A stretch of 64,000 bases of DNA from Candidatus Dormiibacter inghamiae (GCA_016464825.1 JAEKNQ010000057.1:1-64000), one strand, 5' to 3'. Shown: positions 53,975-63,999, counted from the stretch's first letter. Program-made: numbers and translations. The notes: generated from the sequence alone by a model not told the origin.

Positions 53975-54949
53975 TCAGCGCAGCAGGAAGCCTGGGCCGA
54001 GCGGGTCGGTGGGCTCCAGGAAGAACTCATGGCGGCCCGTCAGGTGCGCGCTCCCCTCGACATCAGTGACCACCGCCGGCAGGCCCGCCACGTCGGTCTC
54101 CTCGACGATCCGACCGGTGAATTCCGAGTCGACGATGGAGCGGTGCTGCAGAACGTCGCCCAAGGCCAGCTCACCAGTGGCGTGGAGCAGCGCCAAGCGC
54201 GCCGAGGTACCGCTGCCACAGGGTGAGCGATCCACCTCGCCGTTGGCGAAGACCGCGACGTTGCGATCAGCCTGCGTCCAGATCACGCCGTAGATGTCGC
54301 GCAGCCCGGGCTCCAGCGGGTGGACGATGCCACCGCGAGCGTTGAGTGCAGCCTTTACCTCGCGCCCGGCGGTGACCAGCCGGTCCAGATTCTGGATGTT
54401 GATGGCGACCGGCGCCGGCGCGATCGCGTAGAAGGCGCCCCCGTACGCGATGTCCACTTCCATGCCCACCACCGGGACCGACCTCTGGAGCACGAACGAG
54501 GGCACATTGCGGAAGCGAACGGAGGTCACGTCGCCGCCTTCAAGGCGGGCCCAGGTGACGAGCCGGCCGGATGGCACGTCGACCACCACCTTGGCCGCTG
54601 AGCATCCCTCCGGCCAAAAGATCCTGCCGCTCTCCAAAGCCCAGGTGACGAGCGCGATGGTGCCGTGACCGCAGGCCGTGGAGAAGCCTGCGTTGTGAAA
54701 GAACAGCACCCCCAAATCGGCTCCCGCATCCAGCGTTGCGGTCAGAAAACAGCCGTACATGTCGGCATGGCCCCGCGGCTCCTGCACCAGCATTCGCCGC
54801 GTTCTGTCAAGATGCTCCTCCGCCCAGGCCCGCTTGGCCAGCATGGTTTCCCCGGGCGGCGGCGATACGCCGGAAGTGACTATGCGGAATGGCTCCCCCG
54901 CGGTGTGGTAGTCAACCGTCCTGATAGACTCGGTGCCGGGCTGAGACAT
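53975..54949 (-). CDS. Proline racemase family protein (hydroxyproline epimerase-like)
   Basis: The 324-residue product has both catalytic cysteines: Cys93 in FSTACGHGTIAL and Cys244 in DRSPCGSGTSARLALL. Having two cysteines fits a racemase/epimerase; trans-3-hydroxyproline dehydratases have Ser or Thr at one of these places. FRIVTSG near residue 21 and the FTGRIVEETDV segment are family-typical. Hydroxyproline or proline is the probable substrate. It is divergent from trpE, 53 bp apart. Confidence 0.9.
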   Translation of the reverse strand: MSQPGTESIRTVDYHTAGEPFRIVTSGVSPPPGETMLAKRAWAEEHLDRTRRMLVQEPRGHADMYGCFLTATLDAGADLGVLFFHNAGFSTACGHGTIALVTWALESGRIFWPEGCSAAKVVVDVPSGRLVTWARLEGGDVTSVRFRNVPSFVLQRSVPVVGMEVDIAYGGAFYAIAPAPVAINIQNLDRLVTAGREVKAALNARGGIVHPLEPGLRDIYGVIWTQADRNVAVFANGEVDRSPCGSGTSARLALLHATGELALGDVLQHRSIVDSEFTGRIVEETDVAGLPAVVTDVEGSAHLTGRHEFFLEPTDPLGPGFLLR

Positions 54950-55002
54950 GCTCAGCCGAGAGTAGACGAGACCAGCGTCAGACCAGTTCTAGAAGAGAGG
55001 AG

Positions 55003-56418
55003 ATGAGCGGTATCCCTGCCTCGGCGGAGGCTGCGCGCCCTTCGACAGCACGAACGCCACTGGTGCCTGTGCATCGTGACCTGCTGGCGGACATGCTCAC
55101 TCCGGTTCGCGCCTACGCCCTGCTCTGCGCGCCGGATTCGCCGGGTTTTCTGCTGGAGAGCGTGGAGGGCGGTGAGCGGCTGGCGCGCTACTCTTTCATC
55201 GGGCACCAGCCGGTTCCTCTGGAGCTCGCCGAGGGAGATCCACTTCCTGCCCTGCGCCAGGTCGCCCGCGAGCGGGTGGTTGACGCGGCCGGTATGCCCC
55301 GCTTTCTGGGCGGCGCCGTTGGCTACCTGGGCTGGGAGAGTGCCGGCCACTTCGAGCGACTGCCCCAGGCGGCAGGCCCCGGACCGCCGCTGCCTGAGAG
55401 CGCTTTCCTGCGGGCTGAGAGCCTGGCGGTATTTGACCACGTCCTGCAGCGGCTGCGGCTCATCACGCTCCATCGGCCCGACCAGGAGGACCGCTCAGCT
55501 GCTGTGCACCGCCTGGACGAGATGGAGGCCAAGCTGGCAGCCGAGCCACCCCTGCCGCCGGCCAAGCCAACGGCTGTTCAGGAGGCGTGGATATCGAACC
55601 TGGGGCAGGAGCGCTACGAGCGGCTGGTGGCCGCGGCCCGAGCCCACATCCTCGCCGGGGACGCTTTCCAGGTGGTGCTCTCTCAGCGCTTCCGGAAGCC
55701 GCTGGCCGCGCGGCCCTTTGACGTCTACCGCTGCCTTCGCGGGGTGAATCCATCGCCCTACATGTTCTTCGTCGCTTTCGGCGGTGGCCGCTACATAGTC
55801 GGCACCTCGCCCGAGGTGTTGGTGCGGGTGGAGGCGGGAGAGATCACCACCCGCCCGCTGGCGGGCACCCGGCGGCGGGACCTGGACCCGGCCCATGACG
55901 ACGCGCTGGAGCGGGAGCTGCTGGCCGACCAGAAGGAACGGGCGGAGCACGTGATGCTTGTCGACCTGGGCCGCAACGATGTGGGCCGCGTGGCCGCGCC
56001 AGGCAGCGTGCGGGTCTCCCGCCTCATGGAGGTCGAGCGTTACTCCCACGTCATGCACATCAGCTCCACTGTTACCGGCCGTCTGGCAACCGGCAAGGAT
56101 TCGCTGGCGGCCGTTCGGGCCACCTTCCCGGCCGGCACGCTGTCCGGGGCACCCAAGATCCGGGCGATGGAGATCATCGCCGAGCTGGAGCCCGAACGCC
56201 GCGGCCCTTACGGCGGCGCGCTCGGCTACGTCGGCTTCGGGGGCAACCTGGATCTCGCCATCACCCTGCGCTCGATAGTCATAGCTGACGGGATCGCCTA
56301 CGTCCAGTCGGGCGCCGGCATAGTGGCCGATTCCGAACCGGCGCGCGAGCACCAGGAGACGCTGGACAAGGCGGGCGCTATGTTCGCGGCAGTCGAGCGG
56401 GCGGAGGCGATGCCATGA
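55003..56418 (+). CDS. trpE: Anthranilate synthase component I
   Basis: The 471-residue product has the chorismate-binding domain: DAFQVVLSQRF, SPYMFFVAFGGGRYIVGTSPEVLVRVE, RPLAGTRRRDLD, HVMLVDLGRNDVGRVA and PAGTLSGAPKIRAMEII. The N-terminal regulatory part contains LLESVEGGERLARYSFIG, where LLES is the tryptophan-feedback motif. It starts a ten-gene operon. AGGAG lies directly before the ATG. I see no leader peptide or T-box in the 53-bp upstream gap, so attenuation of the classical type is not evident. Confidence 0.96.
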   Translation: MSGIPASAEAARPSTARTPLVPVHRDLLADMLTPVRAYALLCAPDSPGFLLESVEGGERLARYSFIGHQPVPLELAEGDPLPALRQVARERVVDAAGMPRFLGGAVGYLGWESAGHFERLPQAAGPGPPLPESAFLRAESLAVFDHVLQRLRLITLHRPDQEDRSAAVHRLDEMEAKLAAEPPLPPAKPTAVQEAWISNLGQERYERLVAAARAHILAGDAFQVVLSQRFRKPLAARPFDVYRCLRGVNPSPYMFFVAFGGGRYIVGTSPEVLVRVEAGEITTRPLAGTRRRDLDPAHDDALERELLADQKERAEHVMLVDLGRNDVGRVAAPGSVRVSRLMEVERYSHVMHISSTVTGRLATGKDSLAAVRATFPAGTLSGAPKIRAMEIIAELEPERRGPYGGALGYVGFGGNLDLAITLRSIVIADGIAYVQSGAGIVADSEPAREHQETLDKAGAMFAAVERAEAMP

Positions 56419-56978
56419 TGCGCGTCGCCGTCCTGGACAACTACGACAGCTTCACCTACAACCTGGTTCAGCAGCTGGCCACCATGGACTGCGAGCCGAC
56501 CGTGTTCCGGAACGATGCAGTCGAACCCGAGGCTTTGGGCGCGTTCGACGCGCTGGTCATATCCCCGGGCCCTGGCCGGCCAGAGTTCGCAGGTGTCTGC
56601 CTGGCAGCCATCCAACGGCTCAGCGGCAGCGTGCCCATCCTGGGCGTCTGCCTGGGCCATCAGGCCCTGGCTGTAGCCTTTGGCGGTCGCGTCGTCAGCA
56701 ACCCCCCGGTTCACGGCAAGACCTCGCTGGTGAGCCACCGCGGCTCGGACGTTTTCCGCGACCTGCCCCAACCGCTGCAGGCCACGCGCTACCATTCGCT
56801 GATCGTCGAAGAGGCCAGCCTGCCCGCTCAGCTCGAGGCGACCGCCTGGGATCCTGACGGCGTGATCATGGGCCTCGCTCACCGCCGGCATCCGAGCTTT
56901 GGCGTGCAGTTCCATCCCGAGTCGATCCTCACCCCCGACGGGTCCCGGCTGCTGGCGAACTTCCTGGCGCTGGCGTGA
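56415..56978 (+). CDS. trpG: Anthranilate synthase component II (glutamine amidotransferase)
   Basis: The 187-residue class I amidotransferase has DNYDSFTYNLVQ at its start, the nucleophile Cys79 in PILGVCLGHQALA and the His-Glu pair in GVQFHPESI. It supplies ammonia to TrpE; a dual role with para-aminobenzoate synthase is possible. It overlaps trpE (ATGA) and trpD (GTGA). Confidence 0.95.
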   Translation: MMRVAVLDNYDSFTYNLVQQLATMDCEPTVFRNDAVEPEALGAFDALVISPGPGRPEFAGVCLAAIQRLSGSVPILGVCLGHQALAVAFGGRVVSNPPVHGKTSLVSHRGSDVFRDLPQPLQATRYHSLIVEEASLPAQLEATAWDPDGVIMGLAHRRHPSFGVQFHPESILTPDGSRLLANFLALA

Positions 56979-57994
56979 TCGAGTACCTCTCGCATTTGGC
57001 TCGCGGCCAGGACCTGAGCGAGGCGGACGCGGCCCAGGCGATGGAGCTGATCATGCGCGACGAGGCGACCCCCAGTCAGATCGCGGGCTTCCTGATGGGG
57101 CTGCGGGTGAAGGGCGAGACAGTGGAGGAGATCACCGGCCTAGCCCGAACCGCTCGTCGGCTGGCGACCCCGATCGAGATCCCGGATCCGGCCTCGCTGT
57201 TGGACGTGGTGGGAACCGGGGGGGACGGATCAGGCAGCTTCAACATCTCCACGCTCTCAGCCATCGTGGCGGCCGCCTGCGGCGTCAGGGTGGCTAAGCA
57301 CGGCAACCGCGCGGCTTCCTCGCTCTGCGGCAGCGCCGACGTTCTGGAGGCGCTGGAGGTTCGCATCGACCTGAAGCCCGAAGGTGTGGCGCGCTGCGTG
57401 GAGGAGGCTGGCATCGGCTTTCTGTTCGCGCCGCTCTTCCATCCCTCGTTCCGCTTCGCGGGCGTGCCCAGGCGCGAGCTCGGCGTGAGGACCGTGTTCA
57501 ACATCCTGGGGCCGCTCTGCAACCCGGCGGGCGCCGGTCTGCTGGCGCTCGGGGTGCCGGAGGCGGAGCTGGGCCGGCGGATGGCAGACGTGCTGGGCCG
57601 GCTCGGCAGTCGGCGCGCGCTTGTCTTCCAGGGCGAAGGCCTGGACGAGCTGAGCACCGCCGGCCCCTCGCTGGTGATCGAGATGATCGAAGGCGACCGG
57701 CGCGAGTACCAGCTGGACCCCCGTGAGCTGAACCTGGCCGCGACGGATCGTGAGGAGCTGCGCGGCGGTGGAGCCGAGCTCAACGCCCGGATCGCCCGCG
57801 AACTGCTGGCCGGGGCGAAGGGCGCCAAGCGGGACGTCCTCCTGCTCAACTCCAGCGCCGCCTTGCGCGCCGCCGGCTTGAGCCAGGAGTGGAAGGAGGG
57901 CCTGGGCCTGGCGGCTGAGGCCATCGACAGCGGTCTGGCTGCGGCGGTCCTAGAGCGTTGGGCGCGGACCTCGCAAGCGCTGGTCGCCGCTTGA
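56975..57994 (+). CDS. trpD: Anthranilate phosphoribosyltransferase
   Basis: The 339-residue product has the PRPP-binding VVGTGGDGSGSFNIST, the anthranilate-binding VAKHGNRAASSLCGSADVLEAL and FAPLFHPSFRFAGVPRRELGVRTVFNILGPLCNP. The start is GTG 56975, overlapping trpG. The stop overlaps trpC as TTGA. Confidence 0.96.
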   Translation: MIEYLSHLARGQDLSEADAAQAMELIMRDEATPSQIAGFLMGLRVKGETVEEITGLARTARRLATPIEIPDPASLLDVVGTGGDGSGSFNISTLSAIVAAACGVRVAKHGNRAASSLCGSADVLEALEVRIDLKPEGVARCVEEAGIGFLFAPLFHPSFRFAGVPRRELGVRTVFNILGPLCNPAGAGLLALGVPEAELGRRMADVLGRLGSRRALVFQGEGLDELSTAGPSLVIEMIEGDRREYQLDPRELNLAATDREELRGGGAELNARIARELLAGAKGAKRDVLLLNSSAALRAAGLSQEWKEGLGLAAEAIDSGLAAAVLERWARTSQALVAA

Positions 57995-58800
57995 GCAACC
58001 GCAGCTCAGCCACACCGACCACCACGCCGGACCTGCTTCGGCGGCTGGTCGCCGAGGCGGAGGTGGAAGTTGCCCGACGCCGGGCGCGGGAGCCGGAAGC
58101 TGTGCTGGCTGTGAAGGCTGCCTCGCAGCCCGGCACGCTGGATCTGGCCGCCGCTCTCAGGGGCAGGCGCCTGCGCGTCATCGCCGAGTGCAAGGCGAGC
58201 ACGCCTTTGCTTGGCGTGCTCGCTCCAAATTACCGGCCCGGCCGCTGTGCAGCTGCCTACCAGGCCGGCGGCGCGGCGGCGATCTCAGTGCTCTGCCAGG
58301 AGACCAGCTTCGGCGGCAGTCCCGAGCACCTTGCGGCGGTTCGGAGCGAAGTCACTCTGCCGATCCTGCGCAAGGACTTCATTGTGAGCGAGCACCAGTT
58401 GCTCGAAGCGCGGGCGCAGGGGGCCGACGCGGTGCTGCTCATCGTCGCCGCCCTCACTCCCCTCCGGCTGGGCGAACTCCTGGCGTCGTCCCGCCGGCTG
58501 GGTTTGCAGGCCCTGATCGAGGTGCACTCGGCGGCCGAGGTGGAGACGGCGCTGAGCGCCGGTGCTGCCCTGGTAGGAGTCAATCATCGCGATTTGACGA
58601 CTTTCCAAGTCGACCTGGGCCTCAGCGAGCGACTCCGGCCACTGGTCCCCGATTCGGTGGTGCTCGTGGCCGAGAGCGGTATCCACGATGCGGCGGCAGC
58701 GCGACGAATGCGGCATGCCGGAGTGGACGCCATCCTCGTCGGCGAGGCGCTGATGCGGGCAGCCGATCCGGCCCAGAAGCTGCGCGAGCTGTGCGTCTGA
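57991..58800 (+). CDS. trpC: Indole-3-glycerol-phosphate synthase, diverged active-site loop
   Basis: From TTG 57991 the product has 269 residues. LPILRKDFIVSEHQLLEARAQGADAVLLIVA, LVGVNHRDLTTFQVDL, VAESGI and AILVGEALMRA are family-typical. The first loop, normally IAEIKRASPSKG, reads IAECKASTPLLG: the Glu and Lys are kept but the rest is diverged. The SVLTEEHFFGGS segment reads SVLCQETSFGGS. The enzyme closes the indole ring. It is the only trpC-like gene here, so it is probably active. A 34-nt hairpin fills the gap to the next gene. Confidence 0.92.
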   Translation: MSNRSSATPTTTPDLLRRLVAEAEVEVARRRAREPEAVLAVKAASQPGTLDLAAALRGRRLRVIAECKASTPLLGVLAPNYRPGRCAAAYQAGGAAAISVLCQETSFGGSPEHLAAVRSEVTLPILRKDFIVSEHQLLEARAQGADAVLLIVAALTPLRLGELLASSRRLGLQALIEVHSAAEVETALSAGAALVGVNHRDLTTFQVDLGLSERLRPLVPDSVVLVAESGIHDAAAARRMRHAGVDAILVGEALMRAADPAQKLRELCV

Positions 58801-58834
58801 ACGGCTCAGTCGGGCATCCGCCAGACTCAGCCGT
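58801..58834 (+). promoter_or_regulatory. Hairpin filling the trpC-M29 peptidase gap
   Basis: ACGGCTCAGTC and GACTCAGCCGT form 11-nt arms (10 pairs, one C-C mismatch) around a 12-nt loop. The arms start directly after the trpC TGA and end directly before the ATG at 58835. No ribosome site is visible for that ATG. It may attenuate, process or control translation. Confidence 0.6.
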
Positions 58835-60040
58835 ATGACGCAAGAATCGACCAGTCACCTCGTCGAGCGCTATGCCGACCTGCTCCTGCGGGTGGGCGTG
58901 AACCTCCGGGCGGGGCAGGACGTGCTCCTCACGGCCGAGGTAGAGCACGTGGAGCTGGCGCGCGAACTAACGCGGCAGGCCTACCGCAAGGGTGCGCGCT
59001 GGGTCGAGGTTGCCTATGCAGACCAGCACCTCCGCCGAGCGCTTATCGACCTGGCCCCCGAGGACGCGCTGGGCCACTCGCCGGCCGGCTGGCTGGCCAC
59101 CTTGGAAGACCTTGGTCGCCGCCGGGGCGCGCTGATCCAGCTCGTCGACGACGGCTCGCCCGAGGTCTTGGCGGGAGCTGACCCGGTTCGGGCCGGCCGG
59201 GCCCAGATGATCGAGCGGGGCCGGTTGAGCAAACGGTTGACACTGGAAAAACGCCTCTGCAACTGGCTGGTGGCCGGCTGCGCAACCCCAAGCTGGGCGG
59301 AGCGGGTGCTGGGCCGTCCTGACGTGGAGGAGCTGTGGCGGCTGCTCGCTCGGACAGTGCGATTGGACGCCGAGGATCCCATCGCGGCCTGGCGTGAGCA
59401 CTCAGCACGACTGGCTGAGCGGGCTCGGCAGCTAAGTGAGAGGGCGTTCGCGGGCATTCGCTTCAATGGTCCTGGCACCGATCTCTTCGTCGGCCTCACG
59501 CCGGGGTCCCGCTGGCTGGGCGGCGGCGGTCAGACCAGCTGGGGCCTGGATTTCATTCCCAACCTGCCCACCGAGGAGGTGTTCACCTGCCCCGACAAGC
59601 GACTGACGCAGGGCGTGGTGACCGCCACGCAGCCGCTGGTGCTGGATGGCTCATTGATCGTGGGACTCTGCCTCCGCTTCGAGGCAGGGCGGACCGTGGA
59701 GGCCACAGCTGGTCGCGGCGCTGAGCTGATCCAGCAGCGCATGAGCCTTGACGCCGACGCCTGCCGGCTGGGCGAGGTGGCGCTCGTGGACAGCGAGTCG
59801 CGAGTTGGGCAGGCAGGTCACCTCTTCTGGAACACGCTCTATGACGAGAACGCCGCCTGTCACATCGCCTTCGGCTCTGGCTTCCCCGATCTTGTGCCGC
59901 AAGCCGAGCGGGAGGCGGCGCTCTCCCGCTCCAGCATCCACACCGACTTCATGATCGGCGGCCCTGAGGTTCAAGTCTTCGGGCTGGAGCGCGGCGGCAA
60001 CGAGGTGCCGGTCATCCGGGACAACCGCTTCCAGCTGTGA
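58835..60040 (+). CDS. M29 family aminopeptidase, embedded in the trp operon
   Basis: The 401-residue product matches thermophilic aminopeptidase family M29: VNLRAGQDVLLTAEVEH, GTDLFVGLTPGSRWLGGGG, NLPTEEVFTCPDKRLTQGVV, and the C-terminal LFWNTLYDENAACHIAFGSG and HTDFMIGGPEVQVFG, which hold most metal ligands. It has no known role in tryptophan synthesis. It stands between trpC and trpF and overlaps trpF by GTGA. Nitrogen or amino-acid recycling is one conceivable link. Confidence 0.93.
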   Translation: MTQESTSHLVERYADLLLRVGVNLRAGQDVLLTAEVEHVELARELTRQAYRKGARWVEVAYADQHLRRALIDLAPEDALGHSPAGWLATLEDLGRRRGALIQLVDDGSPEVLAGADPVRAGRAQMIERGRLSKRLTLEKRLCNWLVAGCATPSWAERVLGRPDVEELWRLLARTVRLDAEDPIAAWREHSARLAERARQLSERAFAGIRFNGPGTDLFVGLTPGSRWLGGGGQTSWGLDFIPNLPTEEVFTCPDKRLTQGVVTATQPLVLDGSLIVGLCLRFEAGRTVEATAGRGAELIQQRMSLDADACRLGEVALVDSESRVGQAGHLFWNTLYDENAACHIAFGSGFPDLVPQAEREAALSRSSIHTDFMIGGPEVQVFGLERGGNEVPVIRDNRFQL

Positions 60041-60648
60041 CGCTGGTCAAGATCTGCGGCATCTGCTCCGCCGAGGACGCCCTGGCGGCAACCGCGCTGG
60101 GCGCGGATCTCCTGGGCTTTCACTTCTGCCCCAGCCGGCGGCAGCTGAGCGCTGAGGCCGCGGCCGAAATCGTGAGCGTTCTGCCCGGCGGCAGGCCCAA
60201 GCTGGTCGGGGTTTTCATCGACGCCGGCGAGGATCTCGTACGTGAGACCAGCCAGGCGGTGGGACTGGATCTGATCCAGCTGCACGGGTCGGAGCCGCGC
60301 AGCTTCGCAGCTCCGCGGCCCGTGATGAAGGCCCTCAAGGTTCGAGCTGGCAAGGTGCCCGACCCCGCCGACTGGCCTGATCCAATCCTGCTCGACTCCT
60401 GGACCGCCGACAGCCGCGGCGGCAGCGGCGAAGCCTGGGATTGGGCGGCCGGCCGGGAGCTGATCGGACGGCGGCGCGTCTTCGTCGCCGGCGGTCTCAC
60501 GCCGCACAACGTTGGCCGAGCTGTGCGCCAGCTTCGGCCCTACGGCGTGGACGTCTCCAGCGGCGTCGAGCGTCAGGTTCGGCGCAAGGACCCTGAGCTG
60601 GTGCGAGCTTTCGTGCAAGCTGTACGGGATGCCGACGCAGAAAGGTAG
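60037..60648 (+). CDS. trpF: Phosphoribosylanthranilate isomerase
   Basis: The 203-residue product has [16 protein letters not shown] with the catalytic Cys, [51 protein letters not shown] (catalytic Asp in a DSW rather than the usual LLD context) and [25 protein letters not shown] 60037 overlaps the peptidase stop. trpB starts 20 bp before its end. Confidence 0.94.
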   Translation: MTLVKICGICSAEDALAATALGADLLGFHFCPSRRQLSAEAAAEIVSVLPGGRPKLVGVFIDAGEDLVRETSQAVGLDLIQLHGSEPRSFAAPRPVMKALKVRAGKVPDPADWPDPILLDSWTADSRGGSGEAWDWAAGRELIGRRRVFVAGGLTPHNVGRAVRQLRPYGVDVSSGVERQVRRKDPELVRAFVQAVRDADAER

Positions 60649-61813
60649 GTTCGGTCCCTATGGCGGTCAGTATGTGCCGGAAACACTCATGGCAGCGCTG
60701 GTGGAGCTGGAATCGGCCTGGGAGGAGGCCTGGTCCGACGCCGCCTTCCAGCTAGAGCTGCGGGCGCAGCAGCACGCGTTCATCGGCCGCCCCACCCCGC
60801 TCTACTCAGCCGACAGGCTGAGCGAGGAGTTCGGCGGCGCGCGGCTACACCTGAAGCGGGAGGACCTCTGCCACACCGGCGCGCACAAGCTCAACAACGC
60901 CTTGGGCCAGGTGCTGCTCGCCCGGCGCATGGGCAAGGCGCGGATCATTGCCGAGACGGGCGCCGGCCAGCACGGGGTCGCGGCGGCGACCGCCTGCGCT
61001 CGCTTCGGCTTGGAGTGTGTCGTCTACATGGGCCGGGAGGACATGCGTCGGCAGTCGGTCAACGTGCGGCGGATGCGCCTGCTCGGCGCCCAAGTGCGCG
61101 AGGTGACGCTCGGCACCGGCACGCTGAAGGACGCAACGTCGGAAGCGATCAGGGACTGGGTCGCCAACGTCGGCAGCACCCACTACGTGATCGGCTCGGC
61201 GGTGGGGCCGCATCCCTATCCCGAGCTGGTTCGCGAGCTGCAGCGCGTGATCGGCGACGAAGCGCGCGATCAGTACCTGGCTGCGGAAGGTCGGCTGCCG
61301 GACATAGTCATGGCCTGCGTCGGCGGTGGCTCCAACGCGATAGGCATGTTCACAGCGTTCGTCGGCGATCAGGACGTCCGCCTGGTGGGCGTGGAAGCGG
61401 CGGGACGGGGCGTCGAGACCGGCCTGCACGCCGCCTCGCTCACCGGGGGCCGGCCAGGCGTGCTCCACGGCAGCTATTCCTACGTCCTCCAGACGGAGGA
61501 CGGTCAGGTGAAACCCACCCACTCCATCGCCGCCGGGCTTGACTATCCGGGCGTGGGGCCTGAGCACGCGTTCCTGCGCGACCTGGAGCGCGTCGAGTAC
61601 ACAGCCGTGACCGACGCGGAGGCGGTGGCGGCCTTCAGGCTCTGCACTCGCCTGGAGGGGATAATCCCCGCCCTGGAGCCGTCACACGCGCTGGCCCGAG
61701 CCCGGGCGTTCGCCGAAGAACTGGGGCCCTCCGGCCGGATCCTGATCTGCCTCAGCGGTCGCGGCGACAAGGACCTGGACGCGGTGGAGGAGTTCGATGG
61801 CCGGCAGGACTGA
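60629..61813 (+). CDS. trpB: Tryptophan synthase beta subunit
   Basis: From ATG 60629 the product has 394 residues. [16 protein letters not shown] is the standard start, Lys87 in [18 protein letters not shown] binds pyridoxal phosphate, and [22 protein letters not shown] and [13 protein letters not shown]-type ([13 protein letters not shown]) motifs complete the TrpB1 pattern. It condenses indole and serine. The frame to 60512 is only overlap with trpF. It overlaps trpA by 17 bp. Confidence 0.97.
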   Translation: MPTQKGRFGPYGGQYVPETLMAALVELESAWEEAWSDAAFQLELRAQQHAFIGRPTPLYSADRLSEEFGGARLHLKREDLCHTGAHKLNNALGQVLLARRMGKARIIAETGAGQHGVAAATACARFGLECVVYMGREDMRRQSVNVRRMRLLGAQVREVTLGTGTLKDATSEAIRDWVANVGSTHYVIGSAVGPHPYPELVRELQRVIGDEARDQYLAAEGRLPDIVMACVGGGSNAIGMFTAFVGDQDVRLVGVEAAGRGVETGLHAASLTGGRPGVLHGSYSYVLQTEDGQVKPTHSIAAGLDYPGVGPEHAFLRDLERVEYTAVTDAEAVAAFRLCTRLEGIIPALEPSHALARARAFAEELGPSGRILICLSGRGDKDLDAVEEFDGRQD

Positions 61814-62591
61814 GCTGAGGGCAGAAGGAAGCCGGCTGGAGCTGACGCTTCACAGGCAAGGAGACGAGCTGGGGCTCATCCCGTACACGATGGCCGGCTA
61901 CCCCGACCGCTCCCGCTCGATCGAGCACGGCCGCGCCTACGCCCGAGCCGGAGCTGCAGCCGTCGAGGTCGGCGTGCCCTACAGCGACCCGCTCGCCGAC
62001 GGTCCTGTCGTCCAGCGCGCTGGCCAGGCCGCACTCGACCAAGGCACCACGCTAGCCGATTCCATCCGCGTTGCCGCTGCGATCGCGGAGGAGGGCGCGC
62101 CCGTCGTTCTCATGACCTATGTGAACCCCATCCTGAGCCACGGCGCCAAGCGCTTCGCTGCCGACTGCGCCGGGGCCGGGATCGCGGGCGTCATCGTCCC
62201 CGATGTGCCGGCGGAGGAGTCCGAACCGCTGACGGATCCGCTCAGGGCCGCCGGACTGGACACCATCTTCCTGGTCGCGCCGACCAGTCCCGACGCGCGC
62301 ATCAGGCAGATAGTGCAGCAGAGTTCTGGCTTCGTCTACTGCGTCACGCTGGCCGGCGTGACCGGCCCGCGCGCGGAGCTGGACCCCGGGTTGGAGGCCC
62401 TGCTCTTGAGACTTCGGGCCGCCACGACTCTGCCTGTCGCTGCCGGGTTCGGCATCTCGACGCCTGTCCACCTGCGCCGCCTCCGCGGCAAGGCCGACGC
62501 GGCAGTCGTGGCGAGCGCCCTGCTGGCCCGCATCCACGCCGGCGAGGAGCCGCTGACGCTGGCCGGGGAGCTGCTCCAAGCTTGCCGGTGA
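61797..62591 (+). CDS. trpA: Tryptophan synthase alpha subunit
   Basis: The 264-residue product has the catalytic pair Glu57 and Asp68 in [20 protein letters not shown], then [39 protein letters not shown] and [14 protein letters not shown]. It splits indole-glycerol phosphate. The ATG lies 17 bp inside trpB; the stop overlaps the chorismate mutase GTG. Confidence 0.96.
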   Translation: MAGRTELRAEGSRLELTLHRQGDELGLIPYTMAGYPDRSRSIEHGRAYARAGAAAVEVGVPYSDPLADGPVVQRAGQAALDQGTTLADSIRVAAAIAEEGAPVVLMTYVNPILSHGAKRFAADCAGAGIAGVIVPDVPAEESEPLTDPLRAAGLDTIFLVAPTSPDARIRQIVQQSSGFVYCVTLAGVTGPRAELDPGLEALLLRLRAATTLPVAAGFGISTPVHLRRLRGKADAAVVASALLARIHAGEEPLTLAGELLQACR

Positions 62592-62986
62592 GGGGCATCC
62601 GGGGCGCTACGACAGCCGAGGCGAACGAGCCGGAGGCGATCGCCAGAGTCAGTCAGGAGCTGCTCGAGCGGCTGACGGCGGTCAACGAGATCGATCCGGA
62701 GGAGATCGCCTTCGCTTACTTCACCACCACGCCGGATCTGGACGCGGAGTTCCCGGCGGTCGGCGCCCGGCGCTTGGGCTGGGTCGACGTCCCCCTGCTC
62801 TGTGGTCGGGAGCTGGCGGTGCCCCCCGGCAACGCGCGATCTGTGGCGCGCTGCATTCGGGTGGTCCTCCTGTACAACACTGACAGGCGCCAGCGAGAGT
62901 TCAAGCACGTCTATCTCCGCGGGGCCCAGGCAATCAAACAGGAGCTCGACCGATACAGGTCGCAGAGAGAAGGAATCGCCCAGTGA
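62588..62986 (+). CDS. aroH: Chorismate mutase, AroH type
   Basis: The 132-residue product begins [18 protein letters not shown] and continues with [57 protein letters not shown] and [10 protein letters not shown], the Bacillus AroH pattern with the Arg (RELxV) and Arg90-type residues. GTG 62588 overlaps the trpA stop; TTG 62582 is an alternative. It directs chorismate to prephenate, so this operon serves phenylalanine and tyrosine too. Confidence 0.93.
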   Translation: MRGIRGATTAEANEPEAIARVSQELLERLTAVNEIDPEEIAFAYFTTTPDLDAEFPAVGARRLGWVDVPLLCGRELAVPPGNARSVARCIRVVLLYNTDRRQREFKHVYLRGAQAIKQELDRYRSQREGIAQ

Positions 62987-63999
62987 TCATCGTCATGTCC
63001 CACCAAGCCAGTCAAGCCCACATCGAGGGGGTCATCGAACGCGTGGTGGAGCTGGGTCTACAGCCGGAGGTCACACGGGGCGAGGACCGATCAGTGGTCG
63101 CGGTGGTAGGAGCGAACGCCTACGCCTATCGGGAGTCCTTCTCGCACCTGCCGGGAATCCAGGAGATCCTCCAGATCTCCAAGCCCTTCAAGCTGGCCAG
63201 CCGCGAGTTCCTGCCCCGCGACACAGTGGTGGACGTGGGCGGCGTGCCGGTCGGGGGGGCCGAGGTCGTCATTATGGCCGGCCCCTGCGCTGTCGAGAAC
63301 GAGGAGATGCTTGTCGACACCGCTCGCTTCGTGAAGTCCCGGGGCGCCCGCATTCTCCGGGGCGGCGCCTTCAAGCCCCGCAGCTCTCCCTACAGCTTCC
63401 AGGGTTTGGGCGAAGCCGGGCTCAAGATGCTGGCGACGGCGCGCGAGGAGACGGGGCTGGCAGTCGTCAGCGAGGTGGTCGCCCCGGCGGACGTCGGGCT
63501 GCTCTGCCGGTACGTCGACATGCTGCAGGTGGGCACCCGCAACATGCAGAACTACACCCTGCTGCAGGAGGTGGGGCGTTCGGGCAAGCCGGTGCTCTTG
63601 AAGCGCGGCATGTCGTCGACGATCGAAGAGTGGCTGCTGGCTGCTGAGTACATCCTGAGCCAGGGCAATCGAGGCGTGGTTCTCTGCGAACGCGGGATTC
63701 GGACCTTCGAGACCTCAACCCGCTTCACGCTCGACCTCAACGCTGTGCCGATGGTGCGGCAGCTCTCGCACCTGCCCGTGGTGGTCGACCCTTCCCAAGG
63801 CACGGGCCGCTGGGCGCTGGTCCGGCCGATGTCTCTGGCCGCTGTAGCGGCCGGCGCCTGCGGGCTGATAGTCGAAGTCCATCCCCAGCCGGATCTGGCG
63901 CTGTCCGATGGGGCCCAATCGCTGGACTTTGAGAACTTCACAGCCCTGATGGCCGATCTCCAGCGCCTCCAGGCCGCCACCACGCCCCAGCCTGCGTAG
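62983..63999 (+). CDS. aroF: 3-Deoxy-7-phosphoheptulonate (DAHP) synthase, AroA-I-beta type
   Basis: The 338-residue product has an N-terminal ferredoxin-like regulatory domain ([29 protein letters not shown]), then [85 protein letters not shown] and [14 protein letters not shown]. It commits carbon to the shikimate pathway, and the N-domain usually carries Tyr/Phe feedback. GTG 62983 overlaps aroH. The gene ends one base before the window edge, so the operon may continue. Confidence 0.96.
   Translation: MIIVMSHQASQAHIEGVIERVVELGLQPEVTRGEDRSVVAVVGANAYAYRESFSHLPGIQEILQISKPFKLASREFLPRDTVVDVGGVPVGGAEVVIMAGPCAVENEEMLVDTARFVKSRGARILRGGAFKPRSSPYSFQGLGEAGLKMLATAREETGLAVVSEVVAPADVGLLCRYVDMLQVGTRNMQNYTLLQEVGRSGKPVLLKRGMSSTIEEWLLAAEYILSQGNRGVVLCERGIRTFETSTRFTLDLNAVPMVRQLSHLPVVVDPSQGTGRWALVRPMSLAAVAAGACGLIVEVHPQPDLALSDGAQSLDFENFTALMADLQRLQAATTPQPA

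Noticed and set aside
54950-55002. Trp leader peptide or T-box before trpE
   Set aside because: The 53-bp gap has no run of Trp codons, no T-box sequence and no terminator/antiterminator pair.
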